A stretch of 64,000 nucleotides of DNA. Source: CAVVST01 sp963750995 (GTDB taxonomy: Bacteria; Acidobacteriota; Vicinamibacteria; Vicinamibacterales; UBA2999). The position numbers and the translations under genes are program-made. Below are positions 36,694-45,684 of the stretch, one piece after another (positions within the stretch are counted from its first letter, which is position 1; every line of letters begins with the position of its first letter). The notes under the pieces are model-generated. The model saw only the letters and a list, made by a program, of their open reading frames with translations, was not told the DNA's origin and did not search any database. The stretch is from positions 558,001-622,000 of the forward strand of contig CAVVST010000004.1 of NCBI GenBank assembly GCA_963750995.1, written 5' to 3'.

Positions 36694-37980
36694 TCATGCT
36701 TGGGGTAGTGACACGATTCCCTTCCTGAGCACCCCGAGCTCGGATGGAAGGAGGGTGAAGCGGAGCGCGTGCGCCTTGCGCGCCCAGCGGGCGGCGTCTG
36801 CGGGCCGGCCGTCGGCGGCGGCGATGACCGACGCGTGAACGAACAGGCGGCCGTCTTCGGTCCCTTCGGCGAGCGCCCGGTCCATGAGCGTCGACGCCTC
36901 GCGCACCTGCCCGGTCGAGGCCAGTGCCCACGCCAGCGCGTCGAGGGTGAAGACATCGCCGCGATTTGCGATTTCACGCCTGGCCAGTTCGACGGCCTTT
37001 GCACCATCCGCGCGGCGGGTCGCGAGGTAGAGCGCCAGCGTGCGCGGGTCGCCGGACACGCCGGCGCGGACCAGCTGCTGCTCGATGGCGGCGGCTTCGT
37101 CATGCCGGTCAACCAGGCGGAGAGCGTCAGCCAGCGTCCATTGGTATTCGGGCAGCGGGTTGAGGCTCGCGGCATGCATCAGCGTCGCGGCCGCCTCCAC
37201 GTTTTTGTTCCTGGCGAGTTGAATGCGCCCTCTGGCGAGCAGCGCCGCGGCGTAGTCGGGCACGTACTGCAGCGACGCGTCGGCCATGCGCTCCGCGTCG
37301 GCGAGGTGACCCCGCTGCAGCTCGTACGCGGCGAGCCGCGCGTAGGCCCAGGCGACGGATTCGCGATCACGCGGGCTGGCCGCCTTGACTGCGGCGCGCA
37401 TCATCTCGATCGCGCCTCCAAGGTCGCCCTTGAGCCAGCGGAGGTGCGCGGCGCGGGTGTAGGACTGGTAGAAGGGTTTAAGGTCGATCATCTTCTGATA
37501 GGCGTCCGCTGCCTCCGCCACGCGCCCCTGCTCCATCAGCACGTCCCCGAGGAGGCCGAAATCGAGCACGAATTCACGTGACGCCACCAGCCGCCGGGCA
37601 ATTGCCTCGGCCTCGCCGAAGCGGTGCATCTGGTGCAGCACGTGTCCGCGGAGCAGCAACGCGGCCGCCTCCTTCGGTGCGAGCGACTCGAGGCACGCGG
37701 CCGTCTGCTCCGCAACCTTGTAGTAGCCCGGGTCGTTCGTCAGGCGAGCGCGGGAAACGAAGCGGTATCCGAGTTGTTCGGCCGCCCGCACTGCCGAGCG
37801 ATGCTCGCGCAGGTCCTGCTGCAGCTTCGCGATATCGCCGTCACCGCCGGGGTCGGCGGCAATCGCAACGAGACAGGCGCGCTCGAGGCTCTTGGCATCT
37901 GTTTGAGGGGTAGTTCGACTGCAGGATGCGGCCAGCGGCAGGACCAGGGCGATTGCGATCAAGGATGAGTTCAATTTCAT
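36694..37980 (-). CDS. TPR-repeat lipoprotein
   Basis: 428 residues from ATG 37980, which has GGAGGTGC directly upstream. The signal peptide MKLNSSLIAIALVLPLAASC ends in a lipobox (LAASC), so it is a lipoprotein. The rest is a series of about nine tetratricopeptide-like helical pairs (for example YRAARLRWLKGDLGG-like AAHLRWLKGDLGGAIEMMRA, LAAYELQRGHLADAERMADA, LALYLATRRADGAKAVELAR). These form a scaffold for protein contact. First gene of the DUF4331/HupE operon and divergent from the TonB receptor gene, with 113 bp between starts. Confidence 0.88.
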   Translation of the reverse strand: MKLNSSLIAIALVLPLAASCSRTTPQTDAKSLERACLVAIAADPGGDGDIAKLQQDLREHRSAVRAAEQLGYRFVSRARLTNDPGYYKVAEQTAACLESLAPKEAAALLLRGHVLHQMHRFGEAEAIARRLVASREFVLDFGLLGDVLMEQGRVAEAADAYQKMIDLKPFYQSYTRAAHLRWLKGDLGGAIEMMRAAVKAASPRDRESVAWAYARLAAYELQRGHLADAERMADASLQYVPDYAAALLARGRIQLARNKNVEAAATLMHAASLNPLPEYQWTLADALRLVDRHDEAAAIEQQLVRAGVSGDPRTLALYLATRRADGAKAVELARREIANRGDVFTLDALAWALASTGQVREASTLMDRALAEGTEDGRLFVHASVIAAADGRPADAARWARKAHALRFTLLPSELGVLRKGIVSLPQA

Positions 37981-38093
37981 GTGCACCTCCAGAGCCACAT
38001 GTCCCACTACGGGCCGGAGGCGCGGTTGGATGTCCGGCGATACGGCAATCCAAACCGGCTCTCGTTTCGTAGAGAGCGTGGAGGTCGCATCAC

Positions 38094-40419
38094 GTGCTGA
38101 TCAACCGTGCTGCCCTGGCGTTGCTGTTCGTGACGCAGGTCTCTCAATTGGCGGCGGCCCAGTCGGTGACCGGCCGGGTGCGCGATGACTCGGGCGCTGT
38201 CCTTCCTGGCGTTTCGGTGCAGCTGCGAACAGGGAATTCGCAGGAGGTCGCAGCGACGGTTACCGATGCCCTGGGCCGCTACGAGGTGCGGACCCACGAG
38301 CCTGGACCGCACGACCTCCGTTTTTCGCTCATCAACTTCAGCCAGGTCATTCGTGCGGTGACGCTCGAGGCCGGTGAGGCGGCGACGATGGATGTCGTGC
38401 TTCCGCTGGCGTTGACCGCCGAAGTGACGGTGACCGGGCGTCGCCGTTTCCGAAATGTCGAGGAGGTGGAAAGTCCTTCCGAGGGCCTCTTCGGAATTGC
38501 CGGCTCGGCGTCGGAGGGCGCGGTCTCAGCCCGCGAGTTCGAGAGCCGTCCGTTGTCGCGGCCCGGCGAAGTGCTCGAAACCGTGCCCGGTCTCGTGATC
38601 AGTCAGCACAGCGGTGAGGGCAAGGCGAATCAGGTACTACCTGCGTGGATTCAACCTGGATCACGGGACCGACTTTGCCGTGAGCGTCGCGGGGATCCCG
38701 GTCAACATGCCGACGCACGCCCACGGTCAAGGATGGTCCGACGTCAATTTCCTGATCCCCGAGCTGATCGGCGGCGTGCAGTTCAGGAAAGGTCCCTACT
38801 ACGCCGACGAAGGAGATTTTTCAACCGCAGGTGCAGCCAGCATCAACTACGTGAACGCCCTGGAGCGGCCGCTATTGCGCCTCACCGGCGGAAATCGGTT
38901 CAGACGGATGCTTGCCGCCGCGTCGCCCCGGCTGGCGTCGGGGCGTCTCCTGTTTGCCGTCGAGACGGGGAGCGCTGACGGCCCGTGGGAAAACCCGGAG
39001 GACTACAGCCGGCTCAATGGCGTCCTGCGCTACAGCCGCGGGAGTAATGGCCAGGGGCTCGCGGTCACGTTCATGGGATACGACGCGAAATGGACGGCGA
39101 CCGATCAGGTTCCGGCACGTGCGGTGGGCAGCGGCATCGTCTCCAGGTTCGGTACCCTCGATGCGTCCGACGGCGGGACGACACACCGCTACACGCTCTC
39201 CGCCGAGATCGGGCGATCCGGCACGGCGAGCGCGACGAAGATGCTCGGCTTTGCGATGGACTACGGGCTGGATCTGTTCTCGAACTTCACATACCTGCTG
39301 AACGATCCTGTGAACGGCGACCAGTTCGAGCAGGTCGATCGCCGCCGTGTCATGGGCGTTCGCGCCAGCGATCAACGCCGCGTCCGCTTCCTTGGTCGAG
39401 TGCTCGAACACAGCATCGGTCTGCAGGTACGACACGACAGGATCGGAACGCTCGGACTGTACGCCACCCGGCAGCGGAGGCGCCTCTCAGTCACGCGAGA
39501 GGATCGAGTCAATCAGACTTCCGCCGGCGTCTACTCCAAGAGCGAACTCGAGCTCACACAGCGACTCAGGGTCGCGGCCGGCCTTCGAGCTGATCTGTAC
39601 CACTTCGATGTTCGAAGCCACGTGCCGGAGAACGCTGGCACGGCATCAGCCGGCCTCCTGAGCCCCAAGCTCGGTGTCGTTTTTGCGGCTTCGCCGAAGG
39701 TCGAGCTGTACGGCAACTTCGGACACGGATATCACAGCAATGATGCGCGAGGCACGACGATCAGCATCGATCCCGGCACCGGAGACCCGGTGGAGCGAGC
39801 GACGCCGGTGGTCCGCACACGCGGCGGGGAATTCGGGCTGCGATCGATGCTTCTCCCGAAGCTGCACATGACGACGGCTGTGTGGGGTTTGATTCTGGAT
39901 TCGGAGCTGCTGTTTGTCGGCGATGCGGGCTCCACGAAGGCTGGACGGCCAAGCCGGCGGTTTGGCCTGGAACTGGCCACCGACTACAGCCCACGCGAAT
40001 GGCTCACGCTGGACGCGGACGTGTCGTGGTCGGCGGCTCGCTTCACCGACGGCAATCCCGCCGGATCGCAGATTCCCGGCGCCGTCCGATGGGTGGCGTC
40101 TACGGGCGTCTCCATCCACGAGTTGTGGCGCACGTCTGCCGGGTTGCGCGTGCGCTACCTCGGTTCGCGCCCGCTTGTCGAAGATGCGAGTGTGCAGGCG
40201 AAGCGCTCGCTGCTGGTCAACGCGGAGGCCGGCTACCGGATGTGGCCTCGGGCTCGTCTGGTCGTCGATCTCCTAAACCTGTTCGACGCTCAGGCCAGCG
40301 ACATCGACTACTACTATCAGTCACGGCTGGCGGCAGAGCCCGCAGGCGGAGTCAACGACGTCCACACACATCCTGTCATGCCGCGGACGGCGCGGCTCAG
40401 CCTGCGTTTCGACTTCTGA
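38094..40419 (+). CDS. TonB-dependent outer-membrane receptor (frameshifted)
   Basis: About 774 residues. The signal peptide (LALLFVTQVSQLAAAQ) is followed by a carboxypeptidase-regulatory-like domain (SVTGRVRDDSGAVLPGVSVQ), a plug domain (RPGEVLETVPGLVISQHSGE GKANQYYLRGFNLDHGTDFA) and a 22-strand barrel ending RLSLRFDF. The frame changes inside the plug at 38633-38635; removing one G (CAGGTAC to CAGTAC) restores ANQYYLRGF. TonB drives uptake of a bulky or scarce solute. The divergent HupE/UreJ operon suggests a metal chelate, such as nickel, cobalt or copper; the substrate is inferred, not seen. Confidence 0.9.
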
Positions 40420-40442
40420 GCCTGCATCCAGGCGTCAGAATC

Positions 40443-40799
40443 CTACTGGCCCGAAATTTCCCTGCCGTCGGTGTGGTTCTGCCAGACATCTTTCAGGTGA
40501 TAACCGTCTTCACCGCGCGAAAAGATCAGCGCCGGCTTGTTGCCTGCCGGGTCCTGACCGGTCGCCTCGACCGAGGCACTGATCACGCTGAGTTTGTTGC
40601 CGTGCTCTCCTCTGATCACCAGGATCGACGGGTCGGCGCCGAGCTGCTCGACGCGGTACTGTCCGGCCGGAAAGACCTGGTTGTGCACGGTGAACGGGAA
40701 TGGCACCCGGGCGTCCACCAGGGTCGCCGCTCGGGCCGAACCGCCAGCCAGCAGGAACACAAACCCGAGAAGCAATGAAGATTTGACGATTGTTCGCAT
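40443..40799 (-). CDS. Small secreted beta-rich protein
   Basis: 118 residues from ATG 40799, preceded by GGAGAGC-like sequence. The signal peptide is MRTIVKSSLLLGFVFLLAGG (cleavage near SARAA). The mature part (ARVPFPFTVHNQVFPAGQYR VEQLGADPSILVIRGEHG) is an all-beta pattern seen in many small Acidobacteriota periplasmic proteins; no enzymatic motif is visible. Homologues are very abundant in that phylum, often in several copies per genome, but the function is unknown. It converges with the TonB receptor gene and is divergent from the OmpR-type regulator gene. Confidence 0.8.
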   Translation of the reverse strand: MRTIVKSSLLLGFVFLLAGGSARAATLVDARVPFPFTVHNQVFPAGQYRVEQLGADPSILVIRGEHGNKLSVISASVEATGQDPAGNKPALIFSRGEDGYHLKDVWQNHTDGREISGQ

Positions 40800-40936
40800 G
40801 TCGCTCTCCTTCTCTACAGATATTGGACGCCCCGTTGCCGCACCGGGGCGTGACCGGCACATGAATTCCGTGTCAGCGGGGTTTCGCCCTCTCGCAATCC
40901 TTGACGCCTGCGGCTCGCGGGCACGACGATGGGCCG

Positions 40937-41611
40937 GTGCGCGTCCTGATCGTGGAAGACGACCGGAGCATCGCGGACTTCGTGTCGTCTGGTCTCCGGC
41001 GGGAAGGGTTTGCGGTAGACGTTGCCGAGAACGGCGTTGACGGCCTGGACCTCGCCCAGAGCCAGCCGTACGATGCCGCCGTCGTGGACGTCATGCTGCC
41101 GCGGCTCGACGGCCTGAGCCTGGTGACGGCGCTGCGGCGGGCGGGCGTCAAGACCCCGGTGCTGTTTCTGAGCGCGCGCCATTCGGTTGACGATCGCGTC
41201 AAGGGCCTGCAGACCGGCGGCGACGACTATCTCACCAAGCCCTTCGCATTTCCCGAGTTGCTCGCGCGCGTCCAGGCGCTCACGCGCCGCGGACAGCTGG
41301 CACAGGAACCAACCGAGCTGACCTTCGCCGATCTGCGCCTCGATCGCCTGACCCGACGCGTCGAACGGGACGGCACGGCGATCGAGCTGCGCCCTCGTGA
41401 GTTTGCGCTGCTCGAGTTCCTCATGCGCCACGCAGGCCAGGTCGTTTCGAAGACGATGATCGTGTCCCACGTGTGGGACTACAGCTTCGACACGGGCACG
41501 AATGCCGTGGACGTGCTCGTCTATCGCCTCCGCGACAAGATCGACAAAGGCTTCGCCTCCAGGCTGCTGCACACGGTGCGCGGCGTCGGGTATGTCCTCA
41601 AGCAGGAATAA
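40937..41611 (+). CDS. OmpR-family response regulator
   Basis: 224 residues from GTG 40937 (VRVLIVEDDRSIADFVSSGL); an upstream in-frame start at 40901 would add 12 residues that no homologue needs. The receiver has phospho-Asp in AAVVDVMLPRLDGL and Lys in DDYLTKPFAFPEL. The winged-helix output domain has RRVERDGTAIELRPREFALL and TNAVDVLVYRLRDKID, ending HTVRGVGYVLKQE. Its end overlaps the start of the kinase gene by 20 bp. It probably controls genes nearby, such as the HtrA protease, but no binding site was identified. Confidence 0.95.
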   Translation: MRVLIVEDDRSIADFVSSGLRREGFAVDVAENGVDGLDLAQSQPYDAAVVDVMLPRLDGLSLVTALRRAGVKTPVLFLSARHSVDDRVKGLQTGGDDYLTKPFAFPELLARVQALTRRGQLAQEPTELTFADLRLDRLTRRVERDGTAIELRPREFALLEFLMRHAGQVVSKTMIVSHVWDYSFDTGTNAVDVLVYRLRDKIDKGFASRLLHTVRGVGYVLKQE

Positions 41612-43001
41612 GGCGGCGGCGGCCCCGGCATTCGCGCGCCGGCTCGGGCTGTGGTACGCGGGCCTCTTCATTGTCAGCGCCGTCACGCTGGCCATCGCGA
41701 CCTACGTGCTGCTGGCGCGGGCGCTCGCCGCGCAGGACCACCAGGAGCTCGAGGCGATGCTGGCGCGGTACGCCGTGGAATACGAGCGCACCGGACTGCC
41801 CGGGCTGCAGGAGCTGATCCAGGTGGACGCGGGGCAGGGCCGCCACGAGCGCCTGCTCGTGCGCGTCGTCAACGATCGGACCGAGGTCGTCTACTTTGCC
41901 GAGCCCCCCGGGTGGGGCGGGTTCGATCTGTCGCTGCTCGACGCGCCCCCGCAGAACACGTCCGGGTTCACGACGATCGGCCGGCTGCCCGGCGGCGCCG
42001 TGTTGGAAGTGGGCACGGTGACGCTTCCAGACGGCGTCCACGTCCAGGTGGGGCGCAGCTCCGACCTCCGCGATCAGCTGCTGGACCGTTTTCGCGCGCG
42101 CGGACTCGAGGTCCTCGGCCTGATCATCGTTGCCGCCGTGGCCGGCGGCTACCTCCTGACGCGGGCCGGTCTCGCGCCGCTTCGAGGGCTGGAGACGACG
42201 GTCCGATCGATTCTGCAGACCGGCGAGTTCTCCGCGCGCGTGCCGGTCACGCATTCGAGCGATCCGCTCGACGAACTGGGCGCCCGCGTGAACGAGATGC
42301 TCGAGCGGATCGAGGCGCTCGTCGGCGGCATGCGCGGTGCGCTCGACAATGTCGCGCACGATCTGCGAACCCCGCTGACGCGCTTTCGCAACACCGCCGA
42401 GGCCGCGCTGGTGGCCGGCGACGCCGTGGCGGCGCGCGACGCGCTGGCCCATGCGCTCGAGGAGGCGGCCCGGGTCAACGCCACGCTGACCGCGCTCATG
42501 GACATCTCCGAGGCCGAGACGGGAACGATGGCGCTCGTACGCGAACCGGTTTCCGTTCGGACAGTCGTCGAGGAGGCGATTGCTCTGTACGCCGACGAGG
42601 CCGAGGACAAGGGGATTGTGCTGCGATCCGCCGTTCCCGAGGGTCTCCGCGTGATCGGCGACCACACCCGGCTCCGCCAGGTCCTGGCCAACCTGGTGGA
42701 AAACGCCGTGAAGTACACCGATCGCGGCGGACGCATCGAGATCGACGCTCGCCCGGAGGGGAAGTTCGTCACGTTGACCGTGGCCGACACCGGGATCGGC
42801 ATCGCGCCGGAACACCTGCCTCACGTCTGGGATCGGTTGTACCGGGCTGACGCCAGCCGGACGACCCGCGGGCTCGGCCTCGGGTTGTCGCTGGTGAAGG
42901 CGGTGGTGGAAGCGCACGGCGGGCACGTCCAGGTGTCCGCCGTGCCGCGCGAGGGGAGCGTCTTCGCCGTGAGTCTTCCGATCGGCACTCCTACCGCTTA
43001 G
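41592..43001 (+). CDS. Membrane sensor histidine kinase (EnvZ/BaeS type)
   Basis: 469 residues from ATG 41592. Two transmembrane helices (about 18-40 and about 175-195) frame a periplasmic domain. A HAMP region (RAGLAPLRGLETTVRSILQT) leads to the HisKA H-box NVAHDLRTPLTRFRNTAEAA and the HATPase domain: N-box VLANLVENAVKYTD, G1 VADTGIGIAPEHLPHVWDRL and G2 GLGLGLSLVKAVVEAHGG. It pairs with the OmpR regulator gene, overlapping it by 20 bp. The ligand is unknown. It converges with a small minus-strand gene and is followed by HtrA, which suggests an envelope-stress signal. Confidence 0.95.
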   Translation: MSSSRNKAAAAPAFARRLGLWYAGLFIVSAVTLAIATYVLLARALAAQDHQELEAMLARYAVEYERTGLPGLQELIQVDAGQGRHERLLVRVVNDRTEVVYFAEPPGWGGFDLSLLDAPPQNTSGFTTIGRLPGGAVLEVGTVTLPDGVHVQVGRSSDLRDQLLDRFRARGLEVLGLIIVAAVAGGYLLTRAGLAPLRGLETTVRSILQTGEFSARVPVTHSSDPLDELGARVNEMLERIEALVGGMRGALDNVAHDLRTPLTRFRNTAEAALVAGDAVAARDALAHALEEAARVNATLTALMDISEAETGTMALVREPVSVRTVVEEAIALYADEAEDKGIVLRSAVPEGLRVIGDHTRLRQVLANLVENAVKYTDRGGRIEIDARPEGKFVTLTVADTGIGIAPEHLPHVWDRLYRADASRTTRGLGLGLSLVKAVVEAHGGHVQVSAVPREGSVFAVSLPIGTPTA

Positions 43002-43284
43002 CGGTGGCGTTGGCCGCGCTCACGGGCGCATTGCCCTGCACTTCGATCCGGTCCGCCACCTTGGTGGCGCCGTCCAGTGTGTACCGGATCTTGACGCGGC
43101 GGCCGACGTCGCCGGTCAGGTCGCTGGCCTGCAGCGTCTTGGTCCCCCCGCATCGGGCGCGCGTCGGCGCCGAGGGTGAATGTCATTTCGTGCGTGCCCT
43201 GCTTGAGGACACTGACTTCGCGGCCGCGTCAAATTTTTCGAGACTGCCAAGGTTCAGGCCGGCGTTTCCTGTCACATCTGTCAT
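42991..43284 (-). CDS. DUF5666-like small protein (two frameshifts)
   Basis: From ATG 43284 the frames MTDVTGNAGLNLGSLEKFDA AAKSV, then VLKQGTHEMTFTLGADARPM RG, then TKTLQASDLTGDVGRRVKIR YTLDGATKVADRIEVQGNAP can be joined to about 97 residues. Two shifts are needed: one base missing near 43200 and one extra base in a run of six C at 43144-43149. The beta-strand pattern (a first strand, DLxxGxRVxVRY, KVADRIEV) matches small OB-like DUF5666 proteins. No signal peptide is seen, so the N-terminus may be incomplete. It overlaps the kinase gene by 11 bp, tail to tail. Confidence 0.55.
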
Positions 43285-43372
43285 CTTCGGGACACGGTGC
43301 CGCAAGCCAGTCTGCCGTTCAATGGAAGGTGGGCGCAGCCCTCCCGGCAGCGCATGAGATGAGGGAACTTTC

Positions 43373-44857
43373 ATGACTCACAGTGCACGCGATCGTTTTC
43401 GACCGTTTTCTACAGGGGCCGCCACCGCGAGCCTCGCGGCCCTGGCCATCGCCGCCGGATTCGCCGGTGGGCGGGCGACGGTCTCGGCCTCCGCTCCGCT
43501 GCCGCCGGTTGTCGCACAGGTAGCAGCGGCTGCCCCTTCTGCCGCCCTGGCCTCGTACAGCGGTGTCGTCGAGCGGGTCGCTCCGGCCGTCGTGACCGTT
43601 CGCGTGGAGAAACAGGCCGAGGCCTCCCGCACGGCTATCCCTGATGAGCTCCGCGAATTCTTCGGTCCCGAGTTCAGGGTCGATCCGCGCGGCCGCCGCC
43701 AGGGCGGCCTGGGGTCGGGTGTAATCGTCGGTGCGGATGGGCACATCCTCACGAATCACCACGTCATCGACGGCGCCGATCGCATTCGCGTCGACTTCGC
43801 CGACGGCCGGTCGTTCTCCGCGAAACTCGTCGGCAGCGACGCTGCCAGCGACCTCGCGGTTATCAAGGTCGACGCGCGCGGCCTGCCGACCCTCCCGTTC
43901 GGCGACTCCGACCGCATGAAGGTCGGCGACGTCGTCCTCGCGTTCGGCAATCCCCTCGGCGTCGGCCAGACGGTCACGATGGGTATCGTGAGCGCCAAGG
44001 GGCGCGCCACGGGGCTGGGCGACGGGAGCTACGAAGACTTTCTGCAGACCGATGCACCGATCAATCAGGGCAACTCTGGCGGTGCGCTCGTCAACCTGCA
44101 GGGTGAGCTCGTCGGGATCAACGCGCAGATCCTGTCGCCGTCGGGCGGGAACATCGGGCTCGGGTTCGCAATCCCGTCGGGGATGGCCCGCGCCGTCGCT
44201 GATCAGTTGACCCGCGACGGCGTCGTCCATCGTTCGAAGCTGGGCGTGAACGTCCAGTCGCTGACACCGGATCTGGCCGAGAGCCTCGGATTGCCCGACG
44301 CCCACGGCGCGCTGGTGAGCGGCGTCGAGCCCGGGAGTCCCGCCGAACACGCCGGCCTGAAGCAGGGCGACGTCATCGTCTCGCTCAACGAACGGCAGGT
44401 CATCGATGCCAACGCCCTCCGGAATCAGATAGCGAGCACGCGTCCGGAGTCGTCCGTGTCGATCGGCTTCCTGCGCAACGGCAAGAGCGAGTCGCGCTCG
44501 GTTCGCCTCGTGGAGCGGGAGCGCGAAAAGCAGGCCTCGTCCGCGCCGGTCGAAGACGACGGCGAGACGGCGAGCTTCGGGATGTCGGTGACTCCGCTGA
44601 CGCCGCGGGTCGCCGAGCAGCTCGAGCTCCCGCGCACCGAGAAGGGCCTGGTCGTCACCGACCTCGATCCAGCGGGTGCCGCTGCATCCGCTGGTATCCA
44701 GCAAGGCGATGTCATTACGCGGGTCAACGACCGGGCCGTCGCTGACGTGCCGGCGTTGCGCGAGGCAATGGCGACGCATGCCGACAAGCCCGTGCTGGTG
44801 CTGGTGAATCGTCGCGGGGCGAGCCTGTTCGTCGCAGTGCCCCGCGAGCAGTCGTAG
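43373..44857 (+). CDS. HtrA/DegP-type periplasmic serine protease
   Basis: 494 residues. A signal or anchor segment (ATASLAALAIAAGFAGGRAT) precedes the trypsin-like domain with His in LTNHHVIDGADRIRVDF (about 129), Asp in ASDLAVIKVDARG (about 160) and Ser in INQGNSGGALVNLQGELVGI (about 235). Two PDZ domains follow (about 290-385 and 410-490: SPAEHAGLKQGDVIVSLNER and AAASAGIQQGDVITRVNDRA). It degrades misfolded envelope proteins. It follows an OmpR/EnvZ-like pair and precedes AcvB/MprF, so the neighbourhood is devoted to envelope homeostasis. Confidence 0.95.
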   Translation: MTHSARDRFRPFSTGAATASLAALAIAAGFAGGRATVSASAPLPPVVAQVAAAAPSAALASYSGVVERVAPAVVTVRVEKQAEASRTAIPDELREFFGPEFRVDPRGRRQGGLGSGVIVGADGHILTNHHVIDGADRIRVDFADGRSFSAKLVGSDAASDLAVIKVDARGLPTLPFGDSDRMKVGDVVLAFGNPLGVGQTVTMGIVSAKGRATGLGDGSYEDFLQTDAPINQGNSGGALVNLQGELVGINAQILSPSGGNIGLGFAIPSGMARAVADQLTRDGVVHRSKLGVNVQSLTPDLAESLGLPDAHGALVSGVEPGSPAEHAGLKQGDVIVSLNERQVIDANALRNQIASTRPESSVSIGFLRNGKSESRSVRLVEREREKQASSAPVEDDGETASFGMSVTPLTPRVAEQLELPRTEKGLVVTDLDPAGAAASAGIQQGDVITRVNDRAVADVPALREAMATHADKPVLVLVNRRGASLFVAVPREQS

Positions 44858-44900
44858 CTGCTACGTCCTTCGAAGCGCGCACCGCGCCGGGGGTCACAAG

Positions 44901-45668
44901 ATGCCGCGGATGCTCCGTCTCATGGTGCTCGTCTGCTGCGCGGCCGTTCCCACCGCAGCACAGTCGACCCAGGCGTTGAGCATCCGCGGCCACCAGCAAT
45001 TGCTGCGGATCTACGGCGCGCGCGGTGGCCGGCCGGTCATCGTCTCGAGCGGCGACGGTGGGTGGATTCACCTCGGCCCGCACGTGGCCGAGCTCCTGGC
45101 GGCGAAGGGGTACTTCGTTGTCGGGTTCGACGCGAAGGCCTACCTGGAAAGCTTCACTTCAGCAACCACAACCGTCCGCCCTGAAGACGTACCGGGGGAT
45201 TACAAGGTCCTCGCCGATTTCGCGGCGGCCGGCAGCCGCCTGCGTCCGATCCTGATCGGTGTGTCGGAAGGCGCCGGCCTCTCCGTGCTCGCGGCGACCC
45301 GTCCTGCGACGCGGTCGGCGATCGCCGGCGTCGTCGGCCTTGGTTTGCCCGACATCAACGAGCTGGGCTGGCGCTGGAAGGACGCGCTCATCTACGTCAC
45401 GCACGGAATCCCGAACGAGCCAACATTCAGCACCGCGACGCTCGTGAACCAGGTCGCGCCGGTTCCGCTTGCTGCGATCCATTCCTCGCGGGACGAGTTC
45501 GTGCCGCTGTCCGAGATCCAGCGGGTGCTTTCATCTGCGCGCGAGCCCAAGAAACTGTGGATTGTGAATGCCGATGACCATCGCTTCAGCGGCAACCTCG
45601 CCGAGTTCGACCAGCGCCTTCTCGAGACTCTTGCCTGGATCAACGGGCAGGCCGCGGCCCGCTCGTGA
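44901..45668 (+). CDS. AcvB/VirJ-like periplasmic hydrolase
   Basis: 255 residues with a signal peptide (MLVCCAAVPTAAQS region). The alpha/beta-hydrolase core has SGDGGWIHLGPHVAELLAAK, the VirJ-family landmark, FDAKAYLESF, the nucleophile elbow ILIGVSEGAGLSVLAA and a C-terminal DDHRFSGNLAEF His. It is single-domain, like VirJ. AcvB of Agrobacterium is a periplasmic hydrolase of lysyl-phosphatidylglycerol, paired with the lysyl-PG synthase LpiA/MprF. Here the MprF gene follows 16 bp later, so the same pairing is likely and this protein probably removes lysine from aminoacylated lipid. Confidence 0.87.
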   Translation: MPRMLRLMVLVCCAAVPTAAQSTQALSIRGHQQLLRIYGARGGRPVIVSSGDGGWIHLGPHVAELLAAKGYFVVGFDAKAYLESFTSATTTVRPEDVPGDYKVLADFAAAGSRLRPILIGVSEGAGLSVLAATRPATRSAIAGVVGLGLPDINELGWRWKDALIYVTHGIPNEPTFSTATLVNQVAPVPLAAIHSSRDEFVPLSEIQRVLSSAREPKKLWIVNADDHRFSGNLAEFDQRLLETLAWINGQAAARS

Positions 45669-45684
45669 CACGGAGGCGCCATCG

